Source: Clostridia bacterium
GTDB lineage: Bacteria > Bacillota > Clostridia > Oscillospirales > CAG-272
Length of the DNA: 64,000 nucleotides
Reading direction: 5' to 3'
NCBI GenBank assembly: GCA_017443595.1
Contig: JAFSYU010000060.1
Location: 105,268-169,267 of the forward strand
Shown piece by piece: positions 51,436 to 60,099 of the stretch; position 1 is the first letter of the stretch, and each line of letters begins with the position of its first letter. Under the pieces are notes generated by a model that was given only the letters and a program-made list of their open reading frames with translations, ran no database searches and was not told the origin of the DNA. Both the position numbers and the translations under genes were made by a program.

Positions 51436-52953
51436 TCAATCAGCGGTTGTATTTTTAGGCTGATCTGTCAGCTTTTTTGACTGTTCCGCGAGCTTTTTGG
51501 GTTGTTCAGCCGGTGTCAGAGTGAATACGAATTCACAGTACTCGCCGTATACGCTGTTGACCCATATCTCCTCGCCGTGCGAGTCAATGATCGTTTTTAC
51601 TATATAAAGCCCGAGTCCCGCGCCGGTCCTGTCAAGACCTCTGCTTTTATCGCTCTTGTAGAAACGGTCGAAAACGAGTGAAAGCTCATCCTTTGCAATT
51701 CCCTGACCTTCGTTGTATACGGCTGTGTATATCTTGCCGTTACGCTCTATGTGCGATATCTTGTATACGCCGCCCTCTTTTGAGAATTTTACGGCGTTGT
51801 CGCAGAGATTATACAAAACCTGATAAATCGCGTCTCTGTCCGCGTTGACGAGCATTTTGTCGTGATCCGGCTCAAATCTTACGTCAAGATTTTTGTTTTC
51901 AAGCCGCTGTTCAAGAGAAATAATTATCTGTCTTGACATCTCGCAAATATCAAACGGCGCCATGACGAATTTCTTGTCGCCAGCCTGTATGCGCGATATG
52001 TCGAGCAGGGAATTGACGAGACGCGCAAGACGCTTTACCTCGCTTGAAACTATTTCAAGATAGTAATTCTGCTTTTCATACGGTATAGCTCCGGACAAAA
52101 TGTTGTCAACAAATCCCGCTATCGTAGTCATGGGCGTGCGCAGGTCGTGGCTGACGTTAGCAAGGAAAGTTTTGCGCAGATCTTCGTTCTTTTCAAGAGA
52201 AGAAGCCATGTTGTTGAACGCCGTGGCAAGCTCCGCTATCTCGTCGCTGCCTTTGACGGTCACGCGTACGTCGAACTTGCCCTGAGAGAAGGACCTTGCC
52301 GCCTCGCTCATCTGTTTGAGCGGAGAAACGACCTTATCCGTTACGAAAAACACGGTTATGAGCGCAGCCGCGGTCACCCAGAGGATAGCCGCCATGGTCG
52401 TTTTCAGCGTGCTTTCCGCAAATCCTTCTATTGAAGATCTTTCGGAGCAGATATATACTATACCGGCGGGATTGTCGCCGCCGTCTTTTATGATCCCCGC
52501 GCATACGAGCATTTTTGACGGAAGTATACCGTCAAGATCCGTAAATCCCTCGTAGCTTCCGCTGCTTTTAACGGTATATACGGACTGCTCTTTGACCGTG
52601 TCGCCCTCGGAAATGCCGGAAGGCGCCGCGACCGTCATCTGTATAACTCCGTCCGCGTTTGTAAAAAGCACGAAAATATCGTTGTTTAAGGCGGAGATTA
52701 TATATCTTACGGTCGGTGAAACGTCTGACGCGGAGAAGTAAATATATCTGCCGAAATCAGTAGTGCCGGATGAAAGATAACCGGATGAAACGTATGAGCA
52801 AACAGCGTCCTTGGCGGAACGCATCGTTTCCTTTTTGATGTTCTGGGAATACGTTGATGAAGATGACGAATAAACGATCCCCAGTATTGTGAAGCTGACG
52901 AGTATAATTATCATAAAAATGACAAAAAACCTCGTAAATACGCTTTTAAACAC
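51436..52953 (-). CDS. Sensor histidine kinase
   Basis: Membrane sensor kinase of 505 residues: helix 1 (about 7-30), an extracellular domain of about 150 residues, helix 2 (about 186-206), HAMP (about 207-258), HisKA with the phospho-accepting H269 in FLANVSHDLRTPM, and an ATPase domain with N, G1 (LDRTGAGLGLYIVK) and other boxes near 380-475. A Gln/Lys-rich tail (QPKKLAEQSKKLTDQPKNT) follows. The GTG start has GGAGG five bases upstream. It is encoded after its response regulator and before the HtrA-like gene. Confidence 0.92.
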   Translation of the reverse strand: MFKSVFTRFFVIFMIIILVSFTILGIVYSSSSSTYSQNIKKETMRSAKDAVCSYVSSGYLSSGTTDFGRYIYFSASDVSPTVRYIISALNNDIFVLFTNADGVIQMTVAAPSGISEGDTVKEQSVYTVKSSGSYEGFTDLDGILPSKMLVCAGIIKDGGDNPAGIVYICSERSSIEGFAESTLKTTMAAILWVTAAALITVFFVTDKVVSPLKQMSEAARSFSQGKFDVRVTVKGSDEIAELATAFNNMASSLEKNEDLRKTFLANVSHDLRTPMTTIAGFVDNILSGAIPYEKQNYYLEIVSSEVKRLARLVNSLLDISRIQAGDKKFVMAPFDICEMSRQIIISLEQRLENKNLDVRFEPDHDKMLVNADRDAIYQVLYNLCDNAVKFSKEGGVYKISHIERNGKIYTAVYNEGQGIAKDELSLVFDRFYKSDKSRGLDRTGAGLGLYIVKTIIDSHGEEIWVNSVYGEYCEFVFTLTPAEQPKKLAEQSKKLTDQPKNTTAD

Positions 52954-53049
52954 AGCGGCCTCCGAATAAATGATACAGGCTGCCGCATATTGACCGTTAA
53001 ATAAGGAGAAAAACGTGCGGTCCCGATATATGCGGCAGCCTTTGAATTT

Positions 53050-53742
53050 TTACTGAAGTATCTCGAACTTGTAGCCTACGCCCCAGACTGTTTTGAGTAT
53101 CCATTTGTCGGATACGCCTTCCAGTTTTTCGCGCAGACGCTTTACGTGTACGTCTACCGTGCGGCTGTCGCCGAGGTAGTCAAAGCCCCAGACCTTGTCA
53201 AGAAGCTGATCGCGCGTGAACACTCTGTTGTAGTTGGATGCTAAGAAGTAGAGAAGTTCCAGCTCCTTAGGCGGAATGTCAACGCTCTTGCCTTTGAGCT
53301 TGAGCTCGTATTTCTGCAGGCTTATTTCTATGTTTTCAAATTTGATGACTTCTTCGTTAGAAGGATTTTCGTGAGAATTGCAGCGGCGGAGAACGGCCTT
53401 TATTCTTACCGCAAGCTCTTTTAAGTCAAACGGCTTTACGACGAAATCGTCGGCGCCCATCTCAAGACCTAAAACCTTGTCGAAAACCTCGCCTTTTGCG
53501 GTGATCATTATGATCGGCTTGGAGGAAACTTCGCGGATCTCGCGGCATACGGCCCAGCCGTCCTTCTTCGGCAGCATTATGTCAAGCAGAACGATGTCCG
53601 GCTCGTACATTTTGAAGAATTCAACGCCCTGCGCGCCGTCGTTAGCGGTCTTTACCTCATAGCCCTCATGCTCAAAATAGACTCTTAAAGTTTCGCAAAT
53701 GTTGACGTCGTCGTCAACTACAAGAATTTTTGTTCCCATCAT
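53050..53742 (-). CDS. OmpR-family response regulator
   Basis: A 230-residue DNA-binding regulator. The receiver domain has the acidic pocket VVDDD (10-12), the phosphorylated D54 in VLLDIMLPKKDGW, and the switch Lys in ADDFVVKPFD; the winged-helix domain (about 130-228) contains LELLYFLASNYNRVFTRDQLLDKVWG and SRTVDVHVKRLREKL. Its partner is the sensor kinase encoded about 100 bases downstream. GGAGG precedes the ATG. Signal and targets are not visible, though the downstream HtrA-like gene suggests envelope stress. Confidence 0.94.
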   Translation of the reverse strand: MMGTKILVVDDDVNICETLRVYFEHEGYEVKTANDGAQGVEFFKMYEPDIVLLDIMLPKKDGWAVCREIREVSSKPIIMITAKGEVFDKVLGLEMGADDFVVKPFDLKELAVRIKAVLRRCNSHENPSNEEVIKFENIEISLQKYELKLKGKSVDIPPKELELLYFLASNYNRVFTRDQLLDKVWGFDYLGDSRTVDVHVKRLREKLEGVSDKWILKTVWGVGYKFEILQ

Positions 53743-53932
53743 GGTTTTTTACCTCCGTATTTAAACTTGTTAAGTTTGTGATTATTTTCACTAAATTCAT
53801 TATATCGTTTTTCGGCAAAAATGGGTTAACTCAATGTAACAAATATATTACGCAAAAGTAAATATGAATAACCGTCATGAGGCAGAGTAAAATCAGAATT
53901 TTTGTATTTAGTATAGTTTTTCATTTTCGTTA

Positions 53933-53961
53933 TTGACAAAAGATCAAAAATGATTTATAAT
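53933..53961 (+). promoter_or_regulatory. Perfect consensus promoter for the small membrane protein and ychF
   Basis: TTGACA at 53933-53938, 17-base spacer, TATAAT at 53956-53961. Confidence 0.85.
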
Positions 53962-53991
53962 AAGCAAGACTTAAAATAGGGAGACAATAAA

Positions 53992-54333
53992 ATGAAAAAG
54001 AAAGTTGCTGTTCCTATAATTATAGTTCTTGCCGTTATATCCGTTTATTCATTATTATTTTCAGGTTATAAGTTTCTGCAAAACCGCAATGACCTTGTTC
54101 AGAGAAAAGCATTATACGCCAAAGCCTGTGAATTTATAAAAGAAGATGAATCGTTTTCACGGCAATACGGAAACGTAAATACTGTTAACGCCGCTGACGG
54201 TTATAGAATAATACTTACAAACGACAAAGATTTTGTCGTTTACTGCACTGTCGGAGTAAGCAGCGGAGAAGAATATGATGTATTTCTTAAATGGAACGGT
54301 ACGTTCAGCTATGCAGCGGTGGAGAAAAAATAA
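53992..54333 (+). CDS. Small single-helix membrane or secreted protein, unknown
   Basis: A 113-residue protein I do not recognise. It has an N-terminal helix (MKKKVAVPIIIVLAVISVYS) that may be a signal or an anchor, then a soluble part of about 85 residues with YRIILTNDKDFVVYCTVGVS and YDVFLKWNGTFSYAAVEKK, predicted as mostly beta. AGGGAG precedes the ATG and a perfect consensus promoter precedes that, so it is very likely real and expressed. It may be co-transcribed with ychF 17 bases downstream. Confidence 0.7.
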   Translation: MKKKVAVPIIIVLAVISVYSLLFSGYKFLQNRNDLVQRKALYAKACEFIKEDESFSRQYGNVNTVNAADGYRIILTNDKDFVVYCTVGVSSGEEYDVFLKWNGTFSYAAVEKK

Positions 54334-54350
54334 ACAATCGGAGAATATAA

Positions 54351-55448
54351 ATGAAACTCGGTATAATCGGCTTGCCTAACGTAGGCAAAAGCACGCTTTT
54401 CAACGCTATAACGAACGCCGGAGCGGAAATGGCGAATTATCCGTTCTGCACAATAGAGCCGAACGTCGGCGTTGTCACCGTTCCGGACGAGCGGCTTGAC
54501 AGGCTTGCTGAAATATATCATCCGGAAAAATATACGCCGGCGACCGTGGAATTCGTGGATATAGCCGGTCTCGTACGCGGCGCTTCAAAAGGCGAGGGTT
54601 TAGGCAACAAGTTTTTGTCGCATATAAGAGAAGTGGACGCGGTCATACATGTCGTCCGCTGTTTCAAGGACGAGAACGTCATACACGTTGACGGCGATAT
54701 AAACGCCATGCGCGACGTGGAGACCATAAACACGGAACTTATTTTATCCGATATAGAGCTTGCCGAGCGCAGAGCCGACAAGGCGCGCAAAATGGTAAAA
54801 GCGGATAAGAAATACGAGGCGGAAGCGCAGTTTTTTGAGCGCGTTACGAAGGAATTGAACGACGGCGTGTCCGCCAGAGCGATAGAATGTACGGAGGACG
54901 AGGCGGAGCTTTTGTCTACCGTGCCGCTTCTGTCGGCAAAACCTATTATTTACGTTGCCAACGTACCGGAATCCGATATAGGTACGGATATGAAAGGCAA
55001 CGCGGAATATCAGTCGCTTAAAGCGTACGCCGATAAAGAAGGCGCTGAGGTCATACCGATATGCGCGGAGATGGAAGCGGAGCTTTCCGAGCTTGAGGGC
55101 GAGGAAAAGCAGATGTTCTTGGAGGAAATGGGCATAGAGGAAAGCGGACTTGATAAGCTTATAAAAGCAAGTTACCGCATTTTAGGTCTCATCAGTTTCC
55201 TCACCGCCGGACCGAAGGAAGTCCGCGCGTGGACGATAAAGAACGGTACGAAAGCGCCGCAGGCGGCGGGAAAGATCCATTCGGATATGGAGCGCGGCTT
55301 TATTCGCGCCGAGGTCATAGCTTACGACGATCTTATAGCCATAGGCGGCAGCCTCACCGTTGCAAAGGAAAAAGGCCTTATAAGAAGCGAAGGCAAGGAT
55401 TACGTCTTTCGCGACGGCGATGTGGTCGTCATAAGGTTTAACGTATAA
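54351..55448 (+). CDS. ychF: Redox-regulated ATPase YchF (OLA1 family)
   Basis: Cytoplasmic ribosome-associated ATPase of 365 residues. The G1 motif is GLPNVGKSTLFNAI at 7-20 and G3 is VDIAGLVRGASKGEGLGNKF near 68-87; the altered G4 motif (YVANVPESD) gives ATP rather than GTP preference. The coiled-coil insert (about 140-195) and the C-terminal TGS domain (about 280-365, with VRAWTIKNGTKAPQAAGKIHSDMERGFIRAE) complete the usual full length. GGAG sits seven bases before the ATG. Confidence 0.95.
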   Translation: MKLGIIGLPNVGKSTLFNAITNAGAEMANYPFCTIEPNVGVVTVPDERLDRLAEIYHPEKYTPATVEFVDIAGLVRGASKGEGLGNKFLSHIREVDAVIHVVRCFKDENVIHVDGDINAMRDVETINTELILSDIELAERRADKARKMVKADKKYEAEAQFFERVTKELNDGVSARAIECTEDEAELLSTVPLLSAKPIIYVANVPESDIGTDMKGNAEYQSLKAYADKEGAEVIPICAEMEAELSELEGEEKQMFLEEMGIEESGLDKLIKASYRILGLISFLTAGPKEVRAWTIKNGTKAPQAAGKIHSDMERGFIRAEVIAYDDLIAIGGSLTVAKEKGLIRSEGKDYVFRDGDVVVIRFNV

Positions 55449-55590
55449 TTAAGAGTTAAGGTGTCGCTGCGCGACGAATTGTGTGCGCAAAGCGCACATT
55501 TGGGGCTCCCCGCCCCCCTTACCGCCCCAAACCCCACCATCCCCCCGATATATCGGGGCTTTTGAGGACGGGCGATCAATGATCGCCCCT
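55447..55590. repeat. Intergenic repeat block related to that at 43.7 kb
   Basis: Shares TTAAGGTGTCG, a small CGACG hairpin step, ACATTTGGGGCTCCCC, CCCCAAACCCC and CGGGGCTTTTGAG with 43744-43967, but lacks the 49-base tandem part. It ends with the palindrome GGGCGATCAATGATCGCCC at 55570-55588. Confidence 0.72.
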
Positions 55591-55672
55591 ACAAACGTAC
55601 CTATTCTTGATTATTTCGACCGCTGCGCTTTCCTCGTCTTGCTTCATCTGCCACAGGCAGCGCAAGACTCGT

Positions 55673-55746
55673 CTACCCATAGCTCAATTGGATAGAGTAT
55701 CAGATTCCGATTCTGACGGTTGGGAGTTCGACCCTCCCTGGGTAGG
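55673..55746 (+). tRNA. tRNA-Arg(CCG)
   Basis: A 74-base cloverleaf: acceptor CTACCCA with TGGGTAG; D arm GCTC...GAGT; anticodon arm TCAGA-TTCCGAT-TCTGA with anticodon CCG; T arm GGGAG-TTCGACC-CTCCC; discriminator G; no encoded CCA. The first pair C1-G72 is less usual. Confidence 0.92.
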
Positions 55747-55749
55747 TCA

Positions 55750-55784
55750 ATACAAAAAGACGCGTTAAAGCGTCTTTTTGTATT
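55750..55784 (+). terminator. Terminator after tRNA-Arg
   Basis: ATACAAAAAGACGC pairs perfectly with GCGTCTTTTTGTAT around a six-base loop. Confidence 0.85.
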
Positions 55785-55789
55785 GGCAA

Positions 55790-55900
55790 CTAAATCCGTC
55801 TATAAGGACGGGATAAATCTGCTTCGCAGATGAAATCCACGTTCGTGGATGAAATCCGGCTTCGCCGGGTCAGTAGACGGATTTAATTTCACCGTGAGCA
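55790..55900. repeat. Small palindrome-rich element with inverted ends
   Basis: Bounded by TAAATCCGTCTA on the left and TAGACGGATTTA on the right (about 55790-55887). Inside are short hairpins of the type ATCTGCTTCGCAGAT, ATCCACGTTCGTGGAT and CCGGCTTCGCCGG joined by GAAATC. More such hairpins (CCGAGCTTTGCTCGG, CGCGGCACTGCCGCG) continue to 55960. Confidence 0.7.
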
Positions 55901-55962
55901 AAGCGAACGATTTCATCCGAGCTTTGCTCGGATTTCACCGCGGCACTGCCGCGATTTCGCTA

Positions 55963-56907
55963 TTATCTTAAAGACAGCACCAATTTCGCAAACTGTATCA
56001 TAAGCGGAACGGTGGCAACGGACAAAAGCGTTGTCAATGACGCCGTTTTTGCAGCGAAGTGCGGGGAAATATCGTATTTCTGCGCGTACATCGTGCAGTT
56101 TGTGGCGCAGGGCAGAGCGGTGAGCGTGGTGAACAGATATACCGTTTCATCAGGCAGGCGGCAGAGCGCCGCTATACCGCATATCAGCGCCGGCAGTACG
56201 AGCAGACGGACGGCGCATATAACATAAGCCTTGCCGTCAAGAAACAGCTCTTTTAACGGAATCGCCGCTACTATTGAACCTACTATTATCATAGAGCCGG
56301 GCGCGCACATGGAGCTTAACATTTCCATAGCCTGCGTCACCGGAGCCGGAAGATCGAACGGCAGAACGTATAAAATAATACCTATTATGACCGGGATTGT
56401 GCCGAAATTAAAAAGCAGATTAAGCGGTCTTACCTTAATGTCGCTGCGGCCTTTTGCAAGCAGGATCATTCCGTACGTCCAAAGCACCGCGTGAAACGTT
56501 ATTATAAAGAAAGCGCCGTAAAAACCGCCTATACTGCCGAATAACGCTTTAAGCACGGGTATTCCCATAAAGCCCGTGTTTGCAAACACGAGCCCGAAAG
56601 TGCCTATCTTCCTGTCGTCAAGATTTTTGAAAGGCTTTGTTACAAGAAATCCGACGGCGGCGCAAATGCCGAGCGATATAAAGCCTAAGCCCGTAACGGT
56701 AAAGCCGTTTTTTAAGTTTTCATAAGAAAACTCGATCCCGGATAACGAGCTCATTATCATAAACGGCTGAGCCACGCATATTATAAACGTGGAAAAGCCT
56801 TTTGTAAACATATCGTTTATCAGCTTTGCCTTTGTGGCTATGCAGCTTACGATAACGATAATGAACAGCGTTATGACAGTGTATAACAGATCCGTGGTGT
56901 TTATCAT
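55963..56907 (-). CDS. AEC-family (auxin efflux carrier-type) transporter
   Basis: Polytopic membrane protein of 314 residues with about ten helices arranged as two five-helix halves. The discontinuous helix of the first half shows GLVFANTGFMGIPVLKALFG near 102-121 and the second half LTTLTALPCATNCTMYAQKY near 255-274; both contain the Asn and Pro breaks typical of the AEC/BART fold. Bacterial members export malate, lactate or other small acids. It lies one base from the uracil-DNA glycosylase gene upstream, which suggests joint transcription without a functional link. Confidence 0.88.
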   Translation of the reverse strand: MINTTDLLYTVITLFIIVIVSCIATKAKLINDMFTKGFSTFIICVAQPFMIMSSLSGIEFSYENLKNGFTVTGLGFISLGICAAVGFLVTKPFKNLDDRKIGTFGLVFANTGFMGIPVLKALFGSIGGFYGAFFIITFHAVLWTYGMILLAKGRSDIKVRPLNLLFNFGTIPVIIGIILYVLPFDLPAPVTQAMEMLSSMCAPGSMIIVGSIVAAIPLKELFLDGKAYVICAVRLLVLPALICGIAALCRLPDETVYLFTTLTALPCATNCTMYAQKYDISPHFAAKTASLTTLLSVATVPLMIQFAKLVLSLR

Positions 56908-56908
56908 A

Positions 56909-57469
56909 TTACTTTTTGCCTGTAAGCATATCGGCTTTTTCCTTTATTTTCATCATATCTGCAAGCATATCGTCTTTCTTGCGCGGGTCGCGCAGAAGCG
57001 CGGACGGATGATATACAGCCGTCAAGATCTTGCCTTTTCTCTCATAAAACACGCCGTGGTCGCGCGTTATTTTGAAATCCGGCGAGATTATGCGGTAAGC
57101 CGATATCCTGCCGAGACATACTATCATTTTGGGATTTATTATCCTTGTCTGTTCACGCAGGTAATCAAGACACGCCGCCTGTTCCTCCGGGTTGGGGTCG
57201 CGGTTTTTCGGCGGGCGGCATTTTATGGTGTTGGCTATGTAAACGTCCTCGCGCTTGAGACCCACCGCTATGAGATATTTGTCAAAAAGCTGACCGGCGC
57301 GGCCTACGAACGGTATTCCCGTCAGATCTTCGTTTTCACCGGGAGCCTCGCCTACGAACATTATATCCGCGTGAGGATCGCCGACGCCGAAAACAACGTT
57401 AGTCCTTGTTTCACACAGTGAACATTTGCGGCAGTTTTCGCATATTTGTTTAAGTTCGGATAATTCCAT
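56909..57469 (-). CDS. Iron-sulfur uracil-DNA glycosylase (family 4)
   Basis: DNA repair enzyme of 186 residues that removes uracil from DNA. The Fe-S type is shown by ICENCRKCSLCETRTN at 9-24 and later Cys residues (KCRPPKNRDP, ACLDYL and VCLGR). The active-site motif is GEAPGENEDLTGIPFVGRAG near 36-55, and the closing motif is VYHPSALLRD near 152-161. The length is normal for family 4 enzymes of thermophiles and Clostridia. It is upstream of, and nearly contiguous with, the AEC transporter gene. Confidence 0.92.
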   Translation of the reverse strand: MELSELKQICENCRKCSLCETRTNVVFGVGDPHADIMFVGEAPGENEDLTGIPFVGRAGQLFDKYLIAVGLKREDVYIANTIKCRPPKNRDPNPEEQAACLDYLREQTRIINPKMIVCLGRISAYRIISPDFKITRDHGVFYERKGKILTAVYHPSALLRDPRKKDDMLADMMKIKEKADMLTGKK

Positions 57470-57500
57470 TACGTTATCTCATCCTTGTTTTTTTATTATT

Positions 57501-58067
57501 CTACCACTTTTTTTCGGATTTTGCAATATCATATACGGCATTTTTTTGTATAAGCGGCGCGGAATGTTCCGAAATATAATAAAAAAACGCGGTTTTGTCC
57601 GTATGCACACTGCAGCACAGCTCTGAAACGGATGATAAAAAGTAAGGCTTGTTATCAAGCTGCGGTCCGTTCTCGCCGTATTCCATCAGAAGATAATACG
57701 TTTTTGCACGCTCGTCTCCCTCGGAGCGCAGCTCGCTGTACTGAATATCAAAATTCCGCAAAAACAGACACGCGCATTTAAGCGTCTCATAACTGTCAAA
57801 GCATAAAACGCATTTATGCGTCTGACTGCGGCGCTTTTCCTCGCCGGACGCTTTTACGGTAAGAGTATAGCCGTCCCCGCAGGTTTCTGTATATATTTCG
57901 CAGTTGTTTTTCTCGTATGCAAAATCAAGCTCTGATCTCGCTATGTTAAGGATAAGGTCCGCGGCTCCGCAGTCGAGCCGCGCCGCGTCTTTTATACCGA
58001 GCCGTACCAGATCATCCTGCGTTAAATACGCTTTGATCTCATATGCCGAGATCCTCTGTAACCTCAT
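57501..58067 (-). CDS. MecA-like adaptor protein
   Basis: A 188-residue protein resembling MecA, which delivers substrates to ClpC-ClpP. The N-terminus MRLQRISAYEIKAYLTQDDL corresponds to the substrate-binding part, and the C-terminal half with CFDSYETLKCACLFL and TYYLLMEYG follows the ClpC-binding domain layout (an F-E-D-type helix, then a strand with the YYL motif). The acidic linker of Bacillus MecA is replaced by a Cys-rich stretch. GGAGGT precedes the ATG. No clp gene lies nearby. Confidence 0.72.
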   Translation of the reverse strand: MRLQRISAYEIKAYLTQDDLVRLGIKDAARLDCGAADLILNIARSELDFAYEKNNCEIYTETCGDGYTLTVKASGEEKRRSQTHKCVLCFDSYETLKCACLFLRNFDIQYSELRSEGDERAKTYYLLMEYGENGPQLDNKPYFLSSVSELCCSVHTDKTAFFYYISEHSAPLIQKNAVYDIAKSEKKW

Positions 58068-58121
58068 ATACGCACCTCCGATTATATAATAAACAGAATA
58101 TACGAAATAAGTTACAACTAC

Positions 58122-58150
58122 TTGACTGAAAATAAAAAGTATGATATAAT
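58122..58150 (+). promoter_or_regulatory. Promoter for the binding-protein gene
   Basis: TTGACT at 58122-58127, 17-base spacer, TATAAT at 58145-58150. It overlaps the upstream part of the open frame, which supports the start at 58191. Confidence 0.75.
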
Positions 58151-58190
58151 AAAAGACAGTAAAGCAAAATATGTCGAACGGAACAATAAA

Positions 58191-59153
58191 ATGAGGTCAA
58201 CTAAAAGAATTACAGCAGTAGTTTTACTGCTTGCCGCCGTTTGTCTTTACGGCTGCACCGGTTTTGTGGAGAGGTTTTATCCGGAAGAAACAAAAGATCC
58301 GGATCAGTCCGTTTTCGTGCCGGTGGATATTGAAGACGGCAGCATATATTTTAAAGATTTTGACGGCAACGTTATAACGCTTTCGTCAGCGCCGGAAAAG
58401 GTCGCGTCTTTATCGGAAATATCAACGGAGATAATCTGCGGTCTGGGCGCCGGCAGATACATAACCGCGTTAAACGAAAGCTCGTTAAGCGTTGAAGGCG
58501 CGCCGATATCGGCGGAGGTCCTGCCGGATTATGAAAGCGATACAGACAAGCTGAAAGAGCTTTCTCCGCAGATAATATTCTACGATAACACGCTTTCCAC
58601 TCTTACAGCCGCGATGCTCAGGACCGCGGGATTTACGCTTGTAAGAGTTTTGGAAAAAGGCGATATATCAACCGCGGAAGCAAATATCCGTTTTGTTTCG
58701 TCTCTGTTGTATAAAGATTCAAACGGCGAGCAGATGATAGCCGAAATGCGCGCGGAATATGAAAAAATGAGCGTTTTGGCGGAGCTTATAGGCGTTAAAA
58801 AGCGCGTTTATATAGAAGGTACTTCGGCATATTACGGCTGCGGCGGCGACAGTATCGTAAGCGAGCTTTGCGCTTACGCCGGCGCGGAAAACGTTTTTGC
58901 CGATAAAAGCGGAACGTTTACCACAAACGCCGCGGAGTTAAAACAGAAAGATCCTGAGGCTATTATCGTCCTCTGTAACGACACGGATAATTTCCAGATA
59001 GAAACGGTGACAAAAAGATCCGGGCTTGAGGACGTTTACGCGGTAAGGATCAAGGCGGTATACGCAATAGACGCTAAAGCCGCCGCCAGACCTACGCAGA
59101 ATATTACAAAAGCCTTGAAAAGCATAGGCGAAGCACTAAAGGTTACAAAATAA
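58191..59153 (+). CDS. Orphan substrate-binding lipoprotein (BtuF/FepB type)
   Basis: Lipoprotein of 320 residues: MRSTKRITAVVLLLAAVCLY then GC gives the lipobox. The body has the class III binding-protein layout with two lobes joined by a long helix: VASLSEISTEIICGLGAGRY near 71-90, LKELSPQIIFYDN near 119, the linker helix region near 175-195, and GGDSIVSELCAYAGAENVF near 221. Relatives bind iron chelates, haem or cobalamin. No permease or ATPase gene is adjacent, so it must work with a transporter encoded elsewhere or have a sensing role. Confidence 0.78.
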   Translation: MRSTKRITAVVLLLAAVCLYGCTGFVERFYPEETKDPDQSVFVPVDIEDGSIYFKDFDGNVITLSSAPEKVASLSEISTEIICGLGAGRYITALNESSLSVEGAPISAEVLPDYESDTDKLKELSPQIIFYDNTLSTLTAAMLRTAGFTLVRVLEKGDISTAEANIRFVSSLLYKDSNGEQMIAEMRAEYEKMSVLAELIGVKKRVYIEGTSAYYGCGGDSIVSELCAYAGAENVFADKSGTFTTNAAELKQKDPEAIIVLCNDTDNFQIETVTKRSGLEDVYAVRIKAVYAIDAKAAARPTQNITKALKSIGEALKVTK

Positions 59154-59168
59154 AGGACGGTGCCGGAA

Positions 59169-60095
59169 ATGATAAAAACAAACATAACGGAATTTGAAAA
59201 TTACGGCAGGGTAATGCATATTACAGACGGCAAGTGCGAGGTAAAAGTTACGCTTGACTTAGGACCCCGTATAATCTACTGCGGACTTTGCGGCAGGCAA
59301 AACGTCTTTTTCTGCGATATTGAAAGAAAGACCTGCAACAAAAAGCCGGAGATGGAGAGCTTTTACGGCAAAGACCGTTTCTGGTATCTTTACGGCGGTT
59401 ACCGTTTGTGGATGTCGCCGGAATACTCGCCGCAGACGTATTATCCCGATAACGAAGAAGTGGAGTACGTTATAAAAGGCGATACGGTCACGTTCATACC
59501 CCCGCTTCAGACTGAAAACCAACTGCAGACGCTTTTCAGCGTAACGCTTTGCGGCGACGGAAAGATAACCGTCAGCAACCGTATGATAAACTTTTCAAGC
59601 AAGAAAAAAGAAGGCGCCGCCTGGGCGCTTGCCGCTATGGCGAAAAACACGTACACGTTTGCTCTTCAAAATGATACGGACACGGGCCTGTTGCCCAACC
59701 GCACGCTCGTTTTGTGGCCTTATACAAAGATAAACGACAAAAGACTCACAGTTACGGATGAGCTTATATGCGTAAAACAGTCACCCGAAGCCGATCGCGC
59801 TCTCAAAGTCGGTTTCAACAACGAAAAAGGCGCCGTGGCGACGCTGACGGAGGACGGAGTTCTGTTTATACAGAGATATAAAACGGACCACAAAGCCGGA
59901 AAATATCCGGACGGCGGCTGCAGCTGCGAGATATATTCCTGTCCTGATTTCACGGAATCCGAGGCGCTGTCGCCTTTGCAGCACATACTGCCGGGTCACT
60001 GTCTTGATTTTACCGTTGAATGGGAGCTTTTCGACACGGAAGAGAAGAAGCGGGACGAAAAAACGCTTCAGAGCATAATAGAAAAACTCATATAA
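59169..60095 (+). CDS. DUF4380-type galactose-mutarotase-like protein
   Basis: A 308-residue cytoplasmic protein with the beta-rich fold of galactose mutarotases, similar to DUF4380. Marks are VKVTLDLGPRIIYCGL near 26-41, FWYLYGGYRLWMSPEYSP near 74-91 (with a strong aromatic cluster) and WALAAMAKNTYTFALQN in the middle; a catalytic His like that of GalM is not obvious. The ATG at 59169 has AAAGGA 11 bases before it; a GTG at 59160 is possible. It follows the binding-protein gene by 15 bases, so they are likely one operon. Function unknown. Confidence 0.7.
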   Translation: MIKTNITEFENYGRVMHITDGKCEVKVTLDLGPRIIYCGLCGRQNVFFCDIERKTCNKKPEMESFYGKDRFWYLYGGYRLWMSPEYSPQTYYPDNEEVEYVIKGDTVTFIPPLQTENQLQTLFSVTLCGDGKITVSNRMINFSSKKKEGAAWALAAMAKNTYTFALQNDTDTGLLPNRTLVLWPYTKINDKRLTVTDELICVKQSPEADRALKVGFNNEKGAVATLTEDGVLFIQRYKTDHKAGKYPDGGCSCEIYSCPDFTESEALSPLQHILPGHCLDFTVEWELFDTEEKKRDEKTLQSIIEKLI

Positions 60096-60099
60096 AATA

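Noticed and set aside
59160..59168. GTG start for the DUF4380 gene
   Set aside because: It begins only two bases after the AAAGGA site; the ATG at 59169 has better spacing.
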